Notes under the pieces: model-generated | Seen by the model: the letters and a program-made list of their open reading frames with translations, nothing else | Database searches by the model: none | Told to the model about the DNA's origin: nothing | Position numbers and translations under genes: made by a program | Shown here: piece by piece, positions 1-6,265 of the stretch | Numbering within the stretch: position 1 is the stretch's first letter | How the letters are laid out: every line of letters begins with the position of its first letter | From: Pseudomonadota bacterium | Lineage (GTDB): Bacteria; Pseudomonadota; Alphaproteobacteria; Acetobacterales; Acetobacteraceae | DNA length: 6,265 nt | Assembly: GCA_021826485.1 (NCBI GenBank) | Contig: JAKAZX010000246.1 | Coordinates: 1-6,265, forward strand | Direction of reading: 5' to 3'

Positions 1-22
1 AGTCCGGGGGTGGCGGCAGGGG

Positions 23-49
23 TTGACACGGCGCGGCGGGACCTTTGAT
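23..49 (+). promoter_or_regulatory. Possible sigma70-type promoter upstream of the GT61 gene
   Basis: A perfect TTGACA at 23-28 is followed after a short 15-nt spacer by TTTGAT at 44-49 (4 of 6 matches to TATAAT). This is one of the few AT-richer stretches in the window and lies about 100 nt before the ATG at 152. A second TTGACA at 116-121 has no recognisable -10 partner. The short spacer and lack of other support keep this tentative. Confidence 0.22.
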
Positions 50-62
50 GTTCGCGTTTTGT

Positions 63-72
63 TCGATATCGA
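63..72. promoter_or_regulatory. 10-bp perfect palindrome in the GT61 upstream region
   Basis: TCGATATCGA reads identically on both strands. It lies about 80 nt upstream of the GT61 start and just downstream of the candidate -10 element, so it could be an operator half or whole site. It does not extend beyond 10 bp and no second copy was noticed, so a chance palindrome is quite possible. The rest of 1-151 shows nothing else I can name. Confidence 0.12.
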
Positions 73-151
73 TTCCCGACCGGCGCGGACGAGTCAAGCG
101 CGCACTATCGCCGGCTTGACATCGCCCCGGGGCGACCGGCACGCCATCCGC

Positions 152-2506
152 ATGAATGCCCTTTCCCCCCCGTCCGACGACGGCGCCGTCGTGGTCGGTG
201 ACCTCGAAGCGTTCGGCCGCGACATGGCGCTGCAACGCCTCGACCTGCTGGCCGGCGCGATGTCCCCCGGGCCGCCGCAGATCCTCGGCAGCGGCGATCT
301 GCGCGCGGCGCTGGACGCGGCGCATTTCCAGCGCCGGCCGATGCCGCCCGGCGGGTTCTATGCCGTGCCCGGCCAGGTGCTGGGCGGCATCGGCGTGCTG
401 CGCGGCGCCGACGGCCGCCCGTTCCGGCGGGCCGACTGCGTGCCCGCCGGGCTGCGCGCGGCGCTTGCCGCGGCGGCGCCGGACGCGGCGCTGTGGGGTG
501 CGCTCGGCGGCGGCACGGCGGAGGTGCTGCAATCCGACACGCCCTGCCTGGTGCCGTTCCAGCCCGCCGCCGGCTATGCGGAGTTCCTCACCGACGCGCT
601 GCCGCGGCTTTACCTGCTCGGCCTGCTGCGCCGGCTCGGCCGCTGGTTCCCGGTGGCGATGAGCCGCGCGGTGCCGGAATGGCAGCGGCGGCTGCTCCAG
701 CTTTACGTGCCGGAGGGCGAGGTGCTGTGGTTCGACCCGGCGCGGGAGGTGGTGCAGGCGCCGGCCTGCATCCTGCCGTCCCTGCTCGCCCAGGACGGGT
801 TCCTGCACCCGGCCGTCGGCCTCGCCGCCGAGGATCTGCTGGCACGCACGGCCGCGGCGCCCCCGGCGGTCGCCGACCAGCGGCTTTACGTCACCTATCA
901 CGGCGCGCCCGCCGGGCCGGCCGGCGGCCTTGCCAACGAGCCGGAGCTGGCCGCCGTCCTGGCCACGCACGGCTTCCGCACCATCCAGCCCTGGCGCATG
1001 TCCTTCGCCGAACAACTCGCCGCCTATCGCACCGCCGCCTGCATCGTCGCGGAACCCGGGCCGGCGGCGGCCAATGCGCTGTTCGCGCCGCTCGGCGCGC
1101 GGATCGCGACCCTCGGCATGCCGGATGCGCTGCTGCGCCGCATCTGCGGCCTGCGCGGCCAGTTGCTCGGCATCGTCGAGCGGCAGGACGGTCCCGGCGG
1201 CCGCATCGACCCGGAGGTGCTGGCCCGCTTCCTGCCCCGCCTGCTGGAAACCCCGGCGGAGCGCACGCCGGCGGCCCGCATCGTGCGCGCCGCCATGCCG
1301 GTGCCGGCGCCCGCCATGCCGCCGCCATCACCATCGCCGCCGGCGCCGCCGCAATCCGCGGCGGACGGGCAGGAATTCATCCCGCAGGGGCCGTTCCTGC
1401 TGTTCCTTGCCGACACCGCCGGCCAGCGCTTCGAACAGTTCGCCCCCGGCGAGGTGCACGAGCGCCGGCCCTTCTTCTTCGACATGCCGCTCAACCCGAC
1501 GCTTGCCCAGTATGCCGGGCGCTTCACCGATGCCGCGTACCGCACCTATGCCGCGCCGCGCACCGGCTGTGCCGCGCTGCCCGGCGCCAGTGCGATCGGC
1601 GCGACCGGCCTGATCTGCCACGACGGCCGGCTGATCCGCGATTCGACGCACAGCGTCGATGACTGGCGCCCCACCTCCCTGGTCGCGCGGCGGGACATGG
1701 AGCGGGGGGTGTGGTTCAAGCGGCCGGTGCATCTGCCCGGGCGGCGGATCGCCGGGGGCGCGTTCTGCGGCTTCTCCGGCGGCTGGCGCAATCACGCGCA
1801 CTGGCTGAGCGAGACGCTGCCGCGGCTGCATCTGTATCGCTGGCTGTGCGAGCGCGAGCCGCCGATGCCGCTGCTGCTGCCGGATTTCGGCGACAGCGCG
1901 GTGCACCGGCGGACGCTGGAACTGCTCGGCATCGACCCGGCGCAGACCATCCGGCTTGCCGAGGATGAGGTGATCAGCGCGGACATCCTGTGGAACGTCC
2001 CGGTGATCGACCTGTGGAGCCTGCCGCGCCTGTGCCGCATCGCCGCCGACGCGCTGGCCGCCGCGGTCGCCGAGGATGCGGCGGCGGCGCTGGCGCCGCG
2101 CGTCTACATCCATCGCCGCGACGGGCTGCGGCGGCTGGCGAATTTCGATGCCATCGCGCCGATCCTGGCGGCGGAGGGATTCCATGTCGCGGTGATGGAG
2201 GACCTGACGCTGGACCAGCAGGTACAACTGATGCGCCACGCCCGCTTCGTGATCGGGGAGCATGGCGCCGGCGTCGCCAACACCATGTTCTGCCGGCCCG
2301 GCGCGCGCGTGCTGGAACTGTTCAACCCGGTCTGCCCGCAGCCGGCGCACTGGGTGCTCGCGTCCCTGTGCGGGCTGCAATACGGCTACGCGGTCGGCCG
2401 CCACGCCCCGACCGAGCATCGGCCGGACCCGGACTGGAACGCGGACTACCTGATCCCGCCTGAGGATTTCCAGCGCGCGCTGCGCGCCATGCTGGCCGGC
2501 GGCTGA
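152..2506 (+). CDS. Tandem-domain glycosyltransferase family 61 (DUF563) protein, N-terminal copy degenerate
   Basis: A 784-residue protein with two GT61-like domains. The C-terminal copy (about residues 410-780) has the family hallmarks: NHAHWLSETLPRLHL at 547-561, a basic RVYIHRRDGLRRL segment at 650-662, and IGEHGAGVANTMF at 701-713 followed by RPGARVLELF. The N-terminal copy (about 25-370) aligns motif by motif: GYAEFLTDALPRLYL at 141-155, RLYVTYHGA at 244-252, and VAEPGPAAANALF at 299-311. It lacks both motif histidines (E144 opposite H550, P302 opposite H704). A Pro/Ala-rich linker lies at about 382-402. No signal peptide or membrane segment is visible, so it is probably cytosolic or peripheral. 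GT61 enzymes transfer sugars onto glycans; bacterial members often sit in capsule or exopolysaccharide loci. Donor and acceptor are unknown here. The ATG at 152 was chosen because the upstream in-frame stretch is AT-richer and non-coding in character. No good Shine-Dalgarno precedes it, and the frame is open leftward (TTG at 23 and 59), so the start is uncertain. Confidence 0.85.
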   Translation: MNALSPPSDDGAVVVGDLEAFGRDMALQRLDLLAGAMSPGPPQILGSGDLRAALDAAHFQRRPMPPGGFYAVPGQVLGGIGVLRGADGRPFRRADCVPAGLRAALAAAAPDAALWGALGGGTAEVLQSDTPCLVPFQPAAGYAEFLTDALPRLYLLGLLRRLGRWFPVAMSRAVPEWQRRLLQLYVPEGEVLWFDPAREVVQAPACILPSLLAQDGFLHPAVGLAAEDLLARTAAAPPAVADQRLYVTYHGAPAGPAGGLANEPELAAVLATHGFRTIQPWRMSFAEQLAAYRTAACIVAEPGPAAANALFAPLGARIATLGMPDALLRRICGLRGQLLGIVERQDGPGGRIDPEVLARFLPRLLETPAERTPAARIVRAAMPVPAPAMPPPSPSPPAPPQSAADGQEFIPQGPFLLFLADTAGQRFEQFAPGEVHERRPFFFDMPLNPTLAQYAGRFTDAAYRTYAAPRTGCAALPGASAIGATGLICHDGRLIRDSTHSVDDWRPTSLVARRDMERGVWFKRPVHLPGRRIAGGAFCGFSGGWRNHAHWLSETLPRLHLYRWLCEREPPMPLLLPDFGDSAVHRRTLELLGIDPAQTIRLAEDEVISADILWNVPVIDLWSLPRLCRIAADALAAAVAEDAAAALAPRVYIHRRDGLRRLANFDAIAPILAAEGFHVAVMEDLTLDQQVQLMRHARFVIGEHGAGVANTMFCRPGARVLELFNPVCPQPAHWVLASLCGLQYGYAVGRHAPTEHRPDPDWNADYLIPPEDFQRALRAMLAGG

Positions 2507-2537
2507 GCGTCAGTCGCGCGCGAACAGCCGGCCGAGC
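2491..2537. terminator. Possible hairpin spanning the two convergent stop codons
   Basis: GCTGGCCGGC at 2491-2500 can pair with GCCGGCC plus AGC at 2527-2537, giving a 10-bp stem with one bulged G (2534). The 26-nt loop contains both TGA stops, and CTGAGCGTCAG at 2503-2513 forms a small inner inverted repeat. No U-tract follows on either strand, so it is not a classical intrinsic terminator. It could serve as a bidirectional barrier between the convergent genes, or be a by-product of GC-rich coding sequence. Confidence 0.2.
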
Positions 2538-4018
2538 AGCCCGCGCGACGGCCGGCGCCGCGGCGGGCGGGGGGCCGGCGTGCGCAGCAGGTCCCACACT
2601 TCACCGGAACTGCGCTGCTCCGTCTCCGGCGCGGGTTCCGGCTCCGGCGCGGGTCGCGGCACCACGACCAGCGGCGTGCGGGCGGGGGCGGGCGGCAGGG
2701 CGGCCGGCGCCGCCAGCAGCGCCACTGTCCTGGTGCAGAGTTCGATCCACAGATCGAACGGGATGTCCCAGTGTCCCCGGCGCGGGCCGTCGAGCGGCGG
2801 ATTGAGCCGGTCGAGGAAACCGTGCAGCAGGCCCTCGCCGCCGACGCGCACGCTGCCGGGCGGATTGTCGGCCTCGTGCAGATGCACGGTCAGCAGCGTG
2901 CAGGGGCCGAGCCGCCGCAGCGCCGCGTGCAGCGGTCCGACGAAATCGCGCCAGTCGGCACGGTCCGTCTTGTAGACAAGGATCTTCTCGCCCGCCGTCA
3001 GCGTCTCGACGGTCATTTCCGCCAGCCGCCGCAGATGCCGGCACTGCTTGGTGAGCAGCGACGCCGCATCGGTCTGGTGCGTCTTGATGAAGGTGTGCAG
3101 GTGCAGGCCGTACCGCCGGTCCTCGACGTAGTATTCGCCGCTGGCGTCGCTGCGCAGCATGGTGGATTCGGGATCACCGAGCCCGGCGAAGCGCGCCTCC
3201 AGCAGCTTGAGCAGCGTTTCCGGCGGCGTGTTGTTCCAGCGCAGCAGGCCGAGCGGCTCCGCCCCGAAGCGCCGCTGCACCAGCCCGAATTCGCAGTTCT
3301 GGCCAAGGCTTTCGAAGCGCAGCAGCAAGGCGCGCGTGGCCGCATCCTCGACCCGTCCGACATCGAGCGGCGGCGCCGCAGCGGCAACCGGGGACGCTGC
3401 CGCATCGGTGGCATCCTGCTCCATCTGCACGTGCCAGAGCGCCTCGCCGAGTTGCTGATCGATCTTGACCTGCGGGTACTGCCGTTCGATGGCGCGCCAG
3501 AGTTGCAGCGCGCCGCGCCAGTCCTGCCGTGCCGCGGCCAGTTCCGCGGCGCCGACGGCGATGTCGTGATTGTCCGGGCAGCGCCCGGCGCCGATGCCGA
3601 GCATCTGCGCCGCCAGTTCGAGGTTGCCGAGCTTCACCAGGCTGCGGCTGATGCCGACCCAGCCGGCGGAATGCCACGGGTAGCGCACCGCGAAGATGAA
3701 CCAGCGCCTGAGCGCCTCCTCATGGTCGTCGGCGTAGAAGGAGATGAAGGCACGTTCGACCAGGATGCGCAGCGTGTCGGTGGCATGGGCCTCGCCTTCC
3801 GCCAGCAGGCGGTCGGCGTCCGCGTAGCGCCATTGCCGCAGCGCCGCCGCGGCGGGCCGGACATAGCCCTCGATGCGTTCCGGGCAGATTTGCCGGAACG
3901 TCTGCCAGTGCCGTTCGGCCGCATCCAAGTCGTTGGCCTGCTCGGCGGCCTCGGCGGCCAGCAGCAACTCCTCCGGCTCTGCCGCGGCGGGCGCGTCCGG
4001 CCGAACCTCCTCCGCCAT
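2510..4018 (-). CDS. TPR-like protein with C-terminal DUF1796-like (SLGxNCEFG) domain
   Basis: A 502-residue soluble protein. Residues about 15-205 form a run of amphipathic helix pairs of TPR type (for example AAEAAEQANDLDAAERHW, and the repeated pattern of W or Y, P and small residues in RYPWHSAGWVGISRSLVKLGNLELA). After an Ala/Pro linker, the domain at about 228-435 starts FESLGQNCEFGLVQRRFGAE (C242) and continues LGLLRWNN, YGLHLHTFIKTH and EKILVYKTDRADW. The 'SLGxNC' opening followed by a W-containing strand resembles DUF1796, which has been proposed as papain-like cysteine-peptidase-related; that assignment is by pattern memory. Activity is unproven. The C-terminus (about 436-502) is Pro-rich and ends in a basic tail, PPRRRPSRGLLGRLFARD. 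The ATG lies 8 nt after the ankyrin gene's TAG with only a weak Shine-Dalgarno, suggesting termination-reinitiation. The stop is 3 nt from the convergent GT61 stop. Confidence 0.75.
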   Translation of the reverse strand: MAEEVRPDAPAAAEPEELLLAAEAAEQANDLDAAERHWQTFRQICPERIEGYVRPAAAALRQWRYADADRLLAEGEAHATDTLRILVERAFISFYADDHEEALRRWFIFAVRYPWHSAGWVGISRSLVKLGNLELAAQMLGIGAGRCPDNHDIAVGAAELAAARQDWRGALQLWRAIERQYPQVKIDQQLGEALWHVQMEQDATDAAASPVAAAAPPLDVGRVEDAATRALLLRFESLGQNCEFGLVQRRFGAEPLGLLRWNNTPPETLLKLLEARFAGLGDPESTMLRSDASGEYYVEDRRYGLHLHTFIKTHQTDAASLLTKQCRHLRRLAEMTVETLTAGEKILVYKTDRADWRDFVGPLHAALRRLGPCTLLTVHLHEADNPPGSVRVGGEGLLHGFLDRLNPPLDGPRRGHWDIPFDLWIELCTRTVALLAAPAALPPAPARTPLVVVPRPAPEPEPAPETEQRSSGEVWDLLRTPAPRPPRRRPSRGLLGRLFARD

Positions 4019-4026
4019 CGCAGCCG

Positions 4027-4677
4027 CTACTGGACGCTGCGCCCGAAGCCGAGGAAGCCGGATTGCGGGTCCGGCTGTCCGGCATCGTTGCTGCCGGCGT
4101 ACTGGCGCGGCGTGGCGGTTGCGCCGATGGTCGGTTTGGTGGCGGCGGGGCGGTCGGCCACCTTGACCAGCTTCGCCGGCTTGGCCGCCGCCGCCGGCTT
4201 CGTGCCGGCCGCCGCCACCGCGGCCGCCTTGGCCGACAGCGCGCCGGCGGACGCCCCGCGCAGCGACAGCAGCATGAAGGTGATGTCGTTGCGGCTGAGA
4301 TCGACCGACAGTTCCAGCGGCGTCATGCCCAGCACATTTTCCGCCGACAGCTCGGCGCCGCGGTTGATCGCGTCATGCGCCTCGCCGATGTCGCCGCGGT
4401 TGATGGCATCGAACAGCGCATCGTTGGGCGCGAGGTCCGCGGTGCTCTTGTCCGCCGGGGCGGCGCCGATGCCGGGCCGCGCGCCGGGCAGCGCATCGCC
4501 CGACGGGCCGGTGGACCGCGGGGCGGTCGAGTCGGGCTTGACCATCGGCTGGAAGCCGCTCATCGACGGGGTCAGCGACCCGATCGAGGGTGTCTGCGCC
4601 CGCGCCGGGCCGCCCGACATTGCCACTGCCAGGCCGAGCCCGCACACCGCCACCGCCGCCGCACGCTGCATCCGCAT
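4027..4677 (-). CDS. Exported ankyrin-repeat protein
   Basis: A 216-residue small protein. Residues 1-27 form a signal peptide: basic MRMQR, hydrophobic core AAAVAVCGLGLAVAM, and cleavage probably after ARA before QTP, placing it in the periplasm. A Pro/Ser/Gly spacer follows. One to two ankyrin-type repeats lie at about 85-140 (NDALFDAINRGDIGEAHDAI, then GMTPLELSVDLSRNDITFML). The rest is a low-complexity Ala/Lys/Pro tail ending SGFLGFGRSVQ. Ankyrin repeats bind protein partners; none can be named. ATG 4677 is chosen because TAGGGG ends 9 nt before it; a TTG at 4686 abuts that site and is unlikely. The gene lies between tspO and the TPR gene with gaps of about 12 and 8 nt, consistent with one transcript. 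Confidence 0.75.
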   Translation of the reverse strand: MRMQRAAAVAVCGLGLAVAMSGGPARAQTPSIGSLTPSMSGFQPMVKPDSTAPRSTGPSGDALPGARPGIGAAPADKSTADLAPNDALFDAINRGDIGEAHDAINRGAELSAENVLGMTPLELSVDLSRNDITFMLLSLRGASAGALSAKAAAVAAAGTKPAAAAKPAKLVKVADRPAATKPTIGATATPRQYAGSNDAGQPDPQSGFLGFGRSVQ

Positions 4678-4686
4678 ATTCGCCAA

Positions 4687-4693
4687 CCCCTAC
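4687..4693 (-). promoter_or_regulatory. Ribosome-binding site of the ankyrin gene, overlapping the tspO stop
   Basis: On the minus strand GTAGGGG lies 9 nt before ATG 4677 and contains the TAG stop of tspO (4692-4690). It decides between ATG 4677 and the alternative TTG 4686, which would have no spacing. The overlap suggests that ribosomes finishing tspO help start the ankyrin gene. Confidence 0.5.
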
Positions 4694-5139
4694 GCCCAGC
4701 CGGGACTGAGCCACCAGAACCCGGCATTGAGGTACGTGGCGTAGCACGTCCACGCGAGATAGGGGAGCATCAGCAGCGCCGCCGGGCGTGACAGACGCGC
4801 GAAAGCCACAGTGGTCAGCCCGGCCAGCAGCAGCAGCACCAGCACCTCCAGCAGCGCCACGCCGATCAGGTGCAGGCCGAAGAAGATCGGCGTCCACAGC
4901 GCGTTGGCCAGCAACTGCCAGCCCCACAGCAGCAGCGCGCGGCGGTGCCAGGGCTTCTGCCAGACCAGCCACGCCGCCACCGCGATCATGGCATAGAGCA
5001 CCGTCCACACCGGCCCGAACAGCCAGTTGGGTGGCGTGCCGGGCGGCCGGGCGAGCGCCAGGTACCAGGTGCGGATGGCCGGTGCGGTCAGCAGCCCGTC
5101 GACCGCGCCGACCAGCAGCGTCAGCCCGACGAACCCCAC
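4690..5139 (-). CDS. tspO: TspO/MBR family tryptophan-rich membrane protein (5' end uncertain)
   Basis: The 149 residues read from GTG 5139 give five hydrophobic segments and the TspO signature: WYLALARPPGTPPNWLFGPVWTVLY at about 25-49 (quoted in part as PPNWLFGPVWTVLY), QLLANALWTPIFF at 75-87, and LPYLAWTCYATYLN at 125-138 with W130 and N138. The family binds porphyrins and related ligands in bacterial membranes and acts as a stress or tetrapyrrole-linked regulator. The GTG has no Shine-Dalgarno and would clip helix 1: in-frame codons further upstream read SSAPWPALV, a natural beginning for that helix, but contain no ATG, GTG or TTG before the TAA at 5230. A strong AAGGAGG at 5216-5210 instead precedes a GTG (5207) in another frame. 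The 5' end may therefore be frameshifted, or coupled to a leader. Family identity is firm; the start is not. Confidence 0.85.
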   Translation of the reverse strand: MGFVGLTLLVGAVDGLLTAPAIRTWYLALARPPGTPPNWLFGPVWTVLYAMIAVAAWLVWQKPWHRRALLLWGWQLLANALWTPIFFGLHLIGVALLEVLVLLLLAGLTTVAFARLSRPAALLMLPYLAWTCYATYLNAGFWWLSPGWA

Positions 5140-5207
5140 CAGCGCCGGCCAGGGCGCCGAGGAGCCGGAAGAACCGCGCTCAGGGTCTTGGACGTTCTGG
5201 AAGACAC
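5121..5207 (-). other. 28-codon open frame overlapping the tspO start (leader peptide or frameshifted N-terminus)
   Basis: GTG 5207 opens a frame beginning VSSRTSKTLSAVLP and ending at TGA 5123-5121, overlapping the annotated tspO GTG by 19 nt. The first 14 codons have 10 G/C third positions, whereas the tspO frame over the same bases is unbiased. From about 5166 on, the tspO frame takes over: GGC TCC TCG GCG CCC TGG all end in G/C. Adding one base near 5166-5168 would join this start to the tspO frame. It may thus be the true tspO N-terminus behind a one-base deletion or sequence error, or a genuine short leader. Confidence 0.3.
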
Positions 5208-5209
5208 GC

Positions 5210-5216
5210 CCTCCTT
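5210..5216 (-). promoter_or_regulatory. Strong Shine-Dalgarno (AAGGAGG) before tspO
   Basis: AAGGAGG on the minus strand lies between the TAA of the upstream membrane-protein gene (5232-5230) and GTG 5207. It is the best anti-16S match noticed in the window. Spacing to GTG 5207 is only 2 nt, shorter than ideal, and it lies 70 nt from the in-frame tspO GTG at 5139. No ATG, GTG or TTG lies at the ideal 5-9 nt distance. Confidence 0.45.
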
Positions 5217-5229
5217 CTCGTCTGGCCGC

Positions 5230-6265
5230 TTAGCGCGCCTCGCGCCGCCATGCGGCGACGGCGAGGCCGAGCAGCAGCGGCAGGGCTGCCCAGTCTGGCA
5301 GCAGCGGCAGGGCCGCGATGCCGGTCACCAGATGGTCGTGCCGCCGTTGCAGGCCGATCCAGCCGGCGCCGGCCGCCTCGTGCCCCGGCTCGGTCCGCCG
5401 CAGCTCCGGCGCGCCGTCCGGATCGAGCCAGTGAATACTCCCCCCCGACGCCCGCACAAGCGGGCCGAGCACGCTCGCGGTTGCCCGCAGGTCGGCCAGC
5501 TCCAGCGGGTTCGCCGCGCCGGCGGCGGCGAAGGCGCGCAGCGTGCCGTCCGTCACCTGCCACACGCCCGGGGACGCGGCGGCGGCGTCGGCGACGGCGC
5601 GGCCGGGGCGCAGCGGGTGCAGCGGCAGCCTGCTCTGCGTGCCGTCCGGCGCCGTCACGGTGACATCGCCGGGCGGCCCGTCCGCGGTGGTGCGGCGCTC
5701 CACCGTCAGCCGGCCGTCGGCGACGCGCGCGGTCAGCGCCGTTTCCTCCAGCTCCGGCTCCTTCATCAGCCAGTGGGCGACGCGGCGCAGCAATTCGGCC
5801 TGCGGCCCGCCGCCGTCATGCCCGCGCGACCACAGCCAGATCTGGTCGGACAGCAGCATGGCGACCCGCCCGCCGGTCTCCGGGTCGCCCACCCGGTCCA
5901 GCAGCAGCAGCGGCGCGCCGTCCGGCCCGGCCAGCAGCGCCTCCCCATGACTTTCGATCGGCACGATGCGACGATACCAGCGGCCCCAGTCCGGCGCCGC
6001 CGTGCCGTGCAGGCCGGGCAGTTCGGCGGTCACCGGATGGCGCAGGCCGAGCGGCGTCACCGCCGGGCGGAACGCGCCGTCCACCACCCCGCCCTGTTCC
6101 GGCGGGGTGGCCGGCAGCACGGTGTTGAGCGGCCCGCCCGCGAGGCTGCCGTCGCCGGTGAATTCCGGCCCGACGCTCATCAGCAGCGCACCCCCCTCCC
6201 GCACGTAGTCGGCGATGTTGCGCAGATAGATCGGCGGCAGCGTGCCGCGGTTCTGGAAACTATCC
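5230..6265 (-). CDS. Membrane protein with glutamine-amidotransferase-like domain (PF07090/COG5426 type), C-terminal part
   Basis: Partial: the frame stays open to the right edge, and 344 residues before the TAA are visible. The visible start reads DSFQNRGTLPPIYLRNIADY, continuing VREGGALLMSVGPEF, typical of the class-I-amidotransferase-like (flavodoxin-type) core of this family. A GRVAMLLSDQIWLWSRG motif at about 132-148 and HWLMKEPELEE at 164-174 are family-like. A beta-rich, Ig-like stretch follows (about 175-260). One C-terminal membrane helix (about 310-338) ends in AWRREAR. Full-length relatives are usually around 700 residues with N-terminal membrane helices, and often sit after MoxR, DUF58 and BatA-like genes; those would lie beyond the right edge. 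A catalytic amidotransferase Cys is not visible in this part, so enzymatic activity should not be assumed. The last stop is 14 nt before the Shine-Dalgarno of the tspO region. Confidence 0.75.
   Translation of the reverse strand, partial: DSFQNRGTLPPIYLRNIADYVREGGALLMSVGPEFTGDGSLAGGPLNTVLPATPPEQGGVVDGAFRPAVTPLGLRHPVTAELPGLHGTAAPDWGRWYRRIVPIESHGEALLAGPDGAPLLLLDRVGDPETGGRVAMLLSDQIWLWSRGHDGGGPQAELLRRVAHWLMKEPELEETALTARVADGRLTVERRTTADGPPGDVTVTAPDGTQSRLPLHPLRPGRAVADAAAASPGVWQVTDGTLRAFAAAGAANPLELADLRATASVLGPLVRASGGSIHWLDPDGAPELRRTEPGHEAAGAGWIGLQRRHDHLVTGIAALPLLPDWAALPLLLGLAVAAWRREAR

Noticed and set aside
23..151. N-terminal extension of the GT61 protein from TTG 23
   Set aside because: The extra 43 residues do not look like the GT61 family, the bases are AT-richer than coding sequence here, and the TTG coincides with a -35-like hexamer. 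It cannot be fully excluded because no good Shine-Dalgarno precedes ATG 152.
165..171. Run of seven C near the start of the GT61 gene (another at 5440-5446), as possible phase-variation tracts
   Set aside because: Seven-base C or G runs are common by chance at this GC content, and no variation can be seen in a single sequence.
493..1662. A 389-codon open frame in another plus frame within the GT61 gene
   Set aside because: The product is Arg/Ala/Gly repetitive without domain pattern, whereas the main frame shows continuous GT61-like sequence.
1328..2419. A 363-codon minus-strand open frame opposite the C-terminal GT61 domain
   Set aside because: The sense strand encodes the intact GT61 motifs; the antisense product is low-complexity and domain-free, a high-GC shadow.
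4678..4686. TTG 4686 as start of the ankyrin protein
   Set aside because: The Shine-Dalgarno ends directly at this codon, leaving no spacing, while ATG 4677 is at 9 nt and gives a normal signal peptide.
2771..4744. A 657-codon open frame on the plus strand, antisense to the TPR and ankyrin genes
   Set aside because: Its translation is rich in Arg, Gln, Ala and Pro with no recognisable domain, while the minus strand carries clear domains, a signal peptide and proper starts. Long antisense frames are expected at this GC content.

Overview
This is a very GC-rich (roughly 70% or more), densely coded bacterial window. The codon use, the gene types (GT61/DUF563 glycosyltransferase, TspO, PF07090-type membrane protein) and the packed layout suggest an alphaproteobacterium, most likely Rhodospirillales/Acetobacteraceae. 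That placement is inferred from protein style, not from any marker gene. No rRNA, tRNA, CRISPR array, insertion sequence or phage gene was seen. The only sizeable non-coding stretch is 1-151.

Layout: positions 152-2506 (+) encode a 784-residue protein built from two tandem GT61-type domains. The C-terminal copy keeps the family motifs; the N-terminal copy keeps the fold-level pattern but has lost the conserved histidines. Facing it, and ending only 3 nt away, is a leftward run of four closely spaced genes. In transcription order these are: (i) the C-terminal part of a large membrane protein with a glutamine-amidotransferase-like domain (PF07090/COG5426 type), cut by the right edge; (ii) a TspO/MBR tryptophan-rich membrane protein whose start is problematic; (iii) a small exported ankyrin-repeat protein; (iv) a 502-residue protein with an N-terminal TPR-like helical region and a C-terminal domain opening with 'SLGQNCEFG', resembling DUF1796.

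Spacing of about 8-12 nt between genes ii/iii and iii/iv, and a ribosome-binding site overlapping the preceding stop codon, point to one operon with translational coupling. The GT61 protein and the TPR protein are plausibly both linked to surface glycan production, but no substrate can be named from the sequence. The main points of interest are the half-degenerate tandem GT61, the TPR/DUF1796-like fusion, and an apparent frame problem at the 5' end of tspO. I found no convincing sign of an entirely new multi-gene system.
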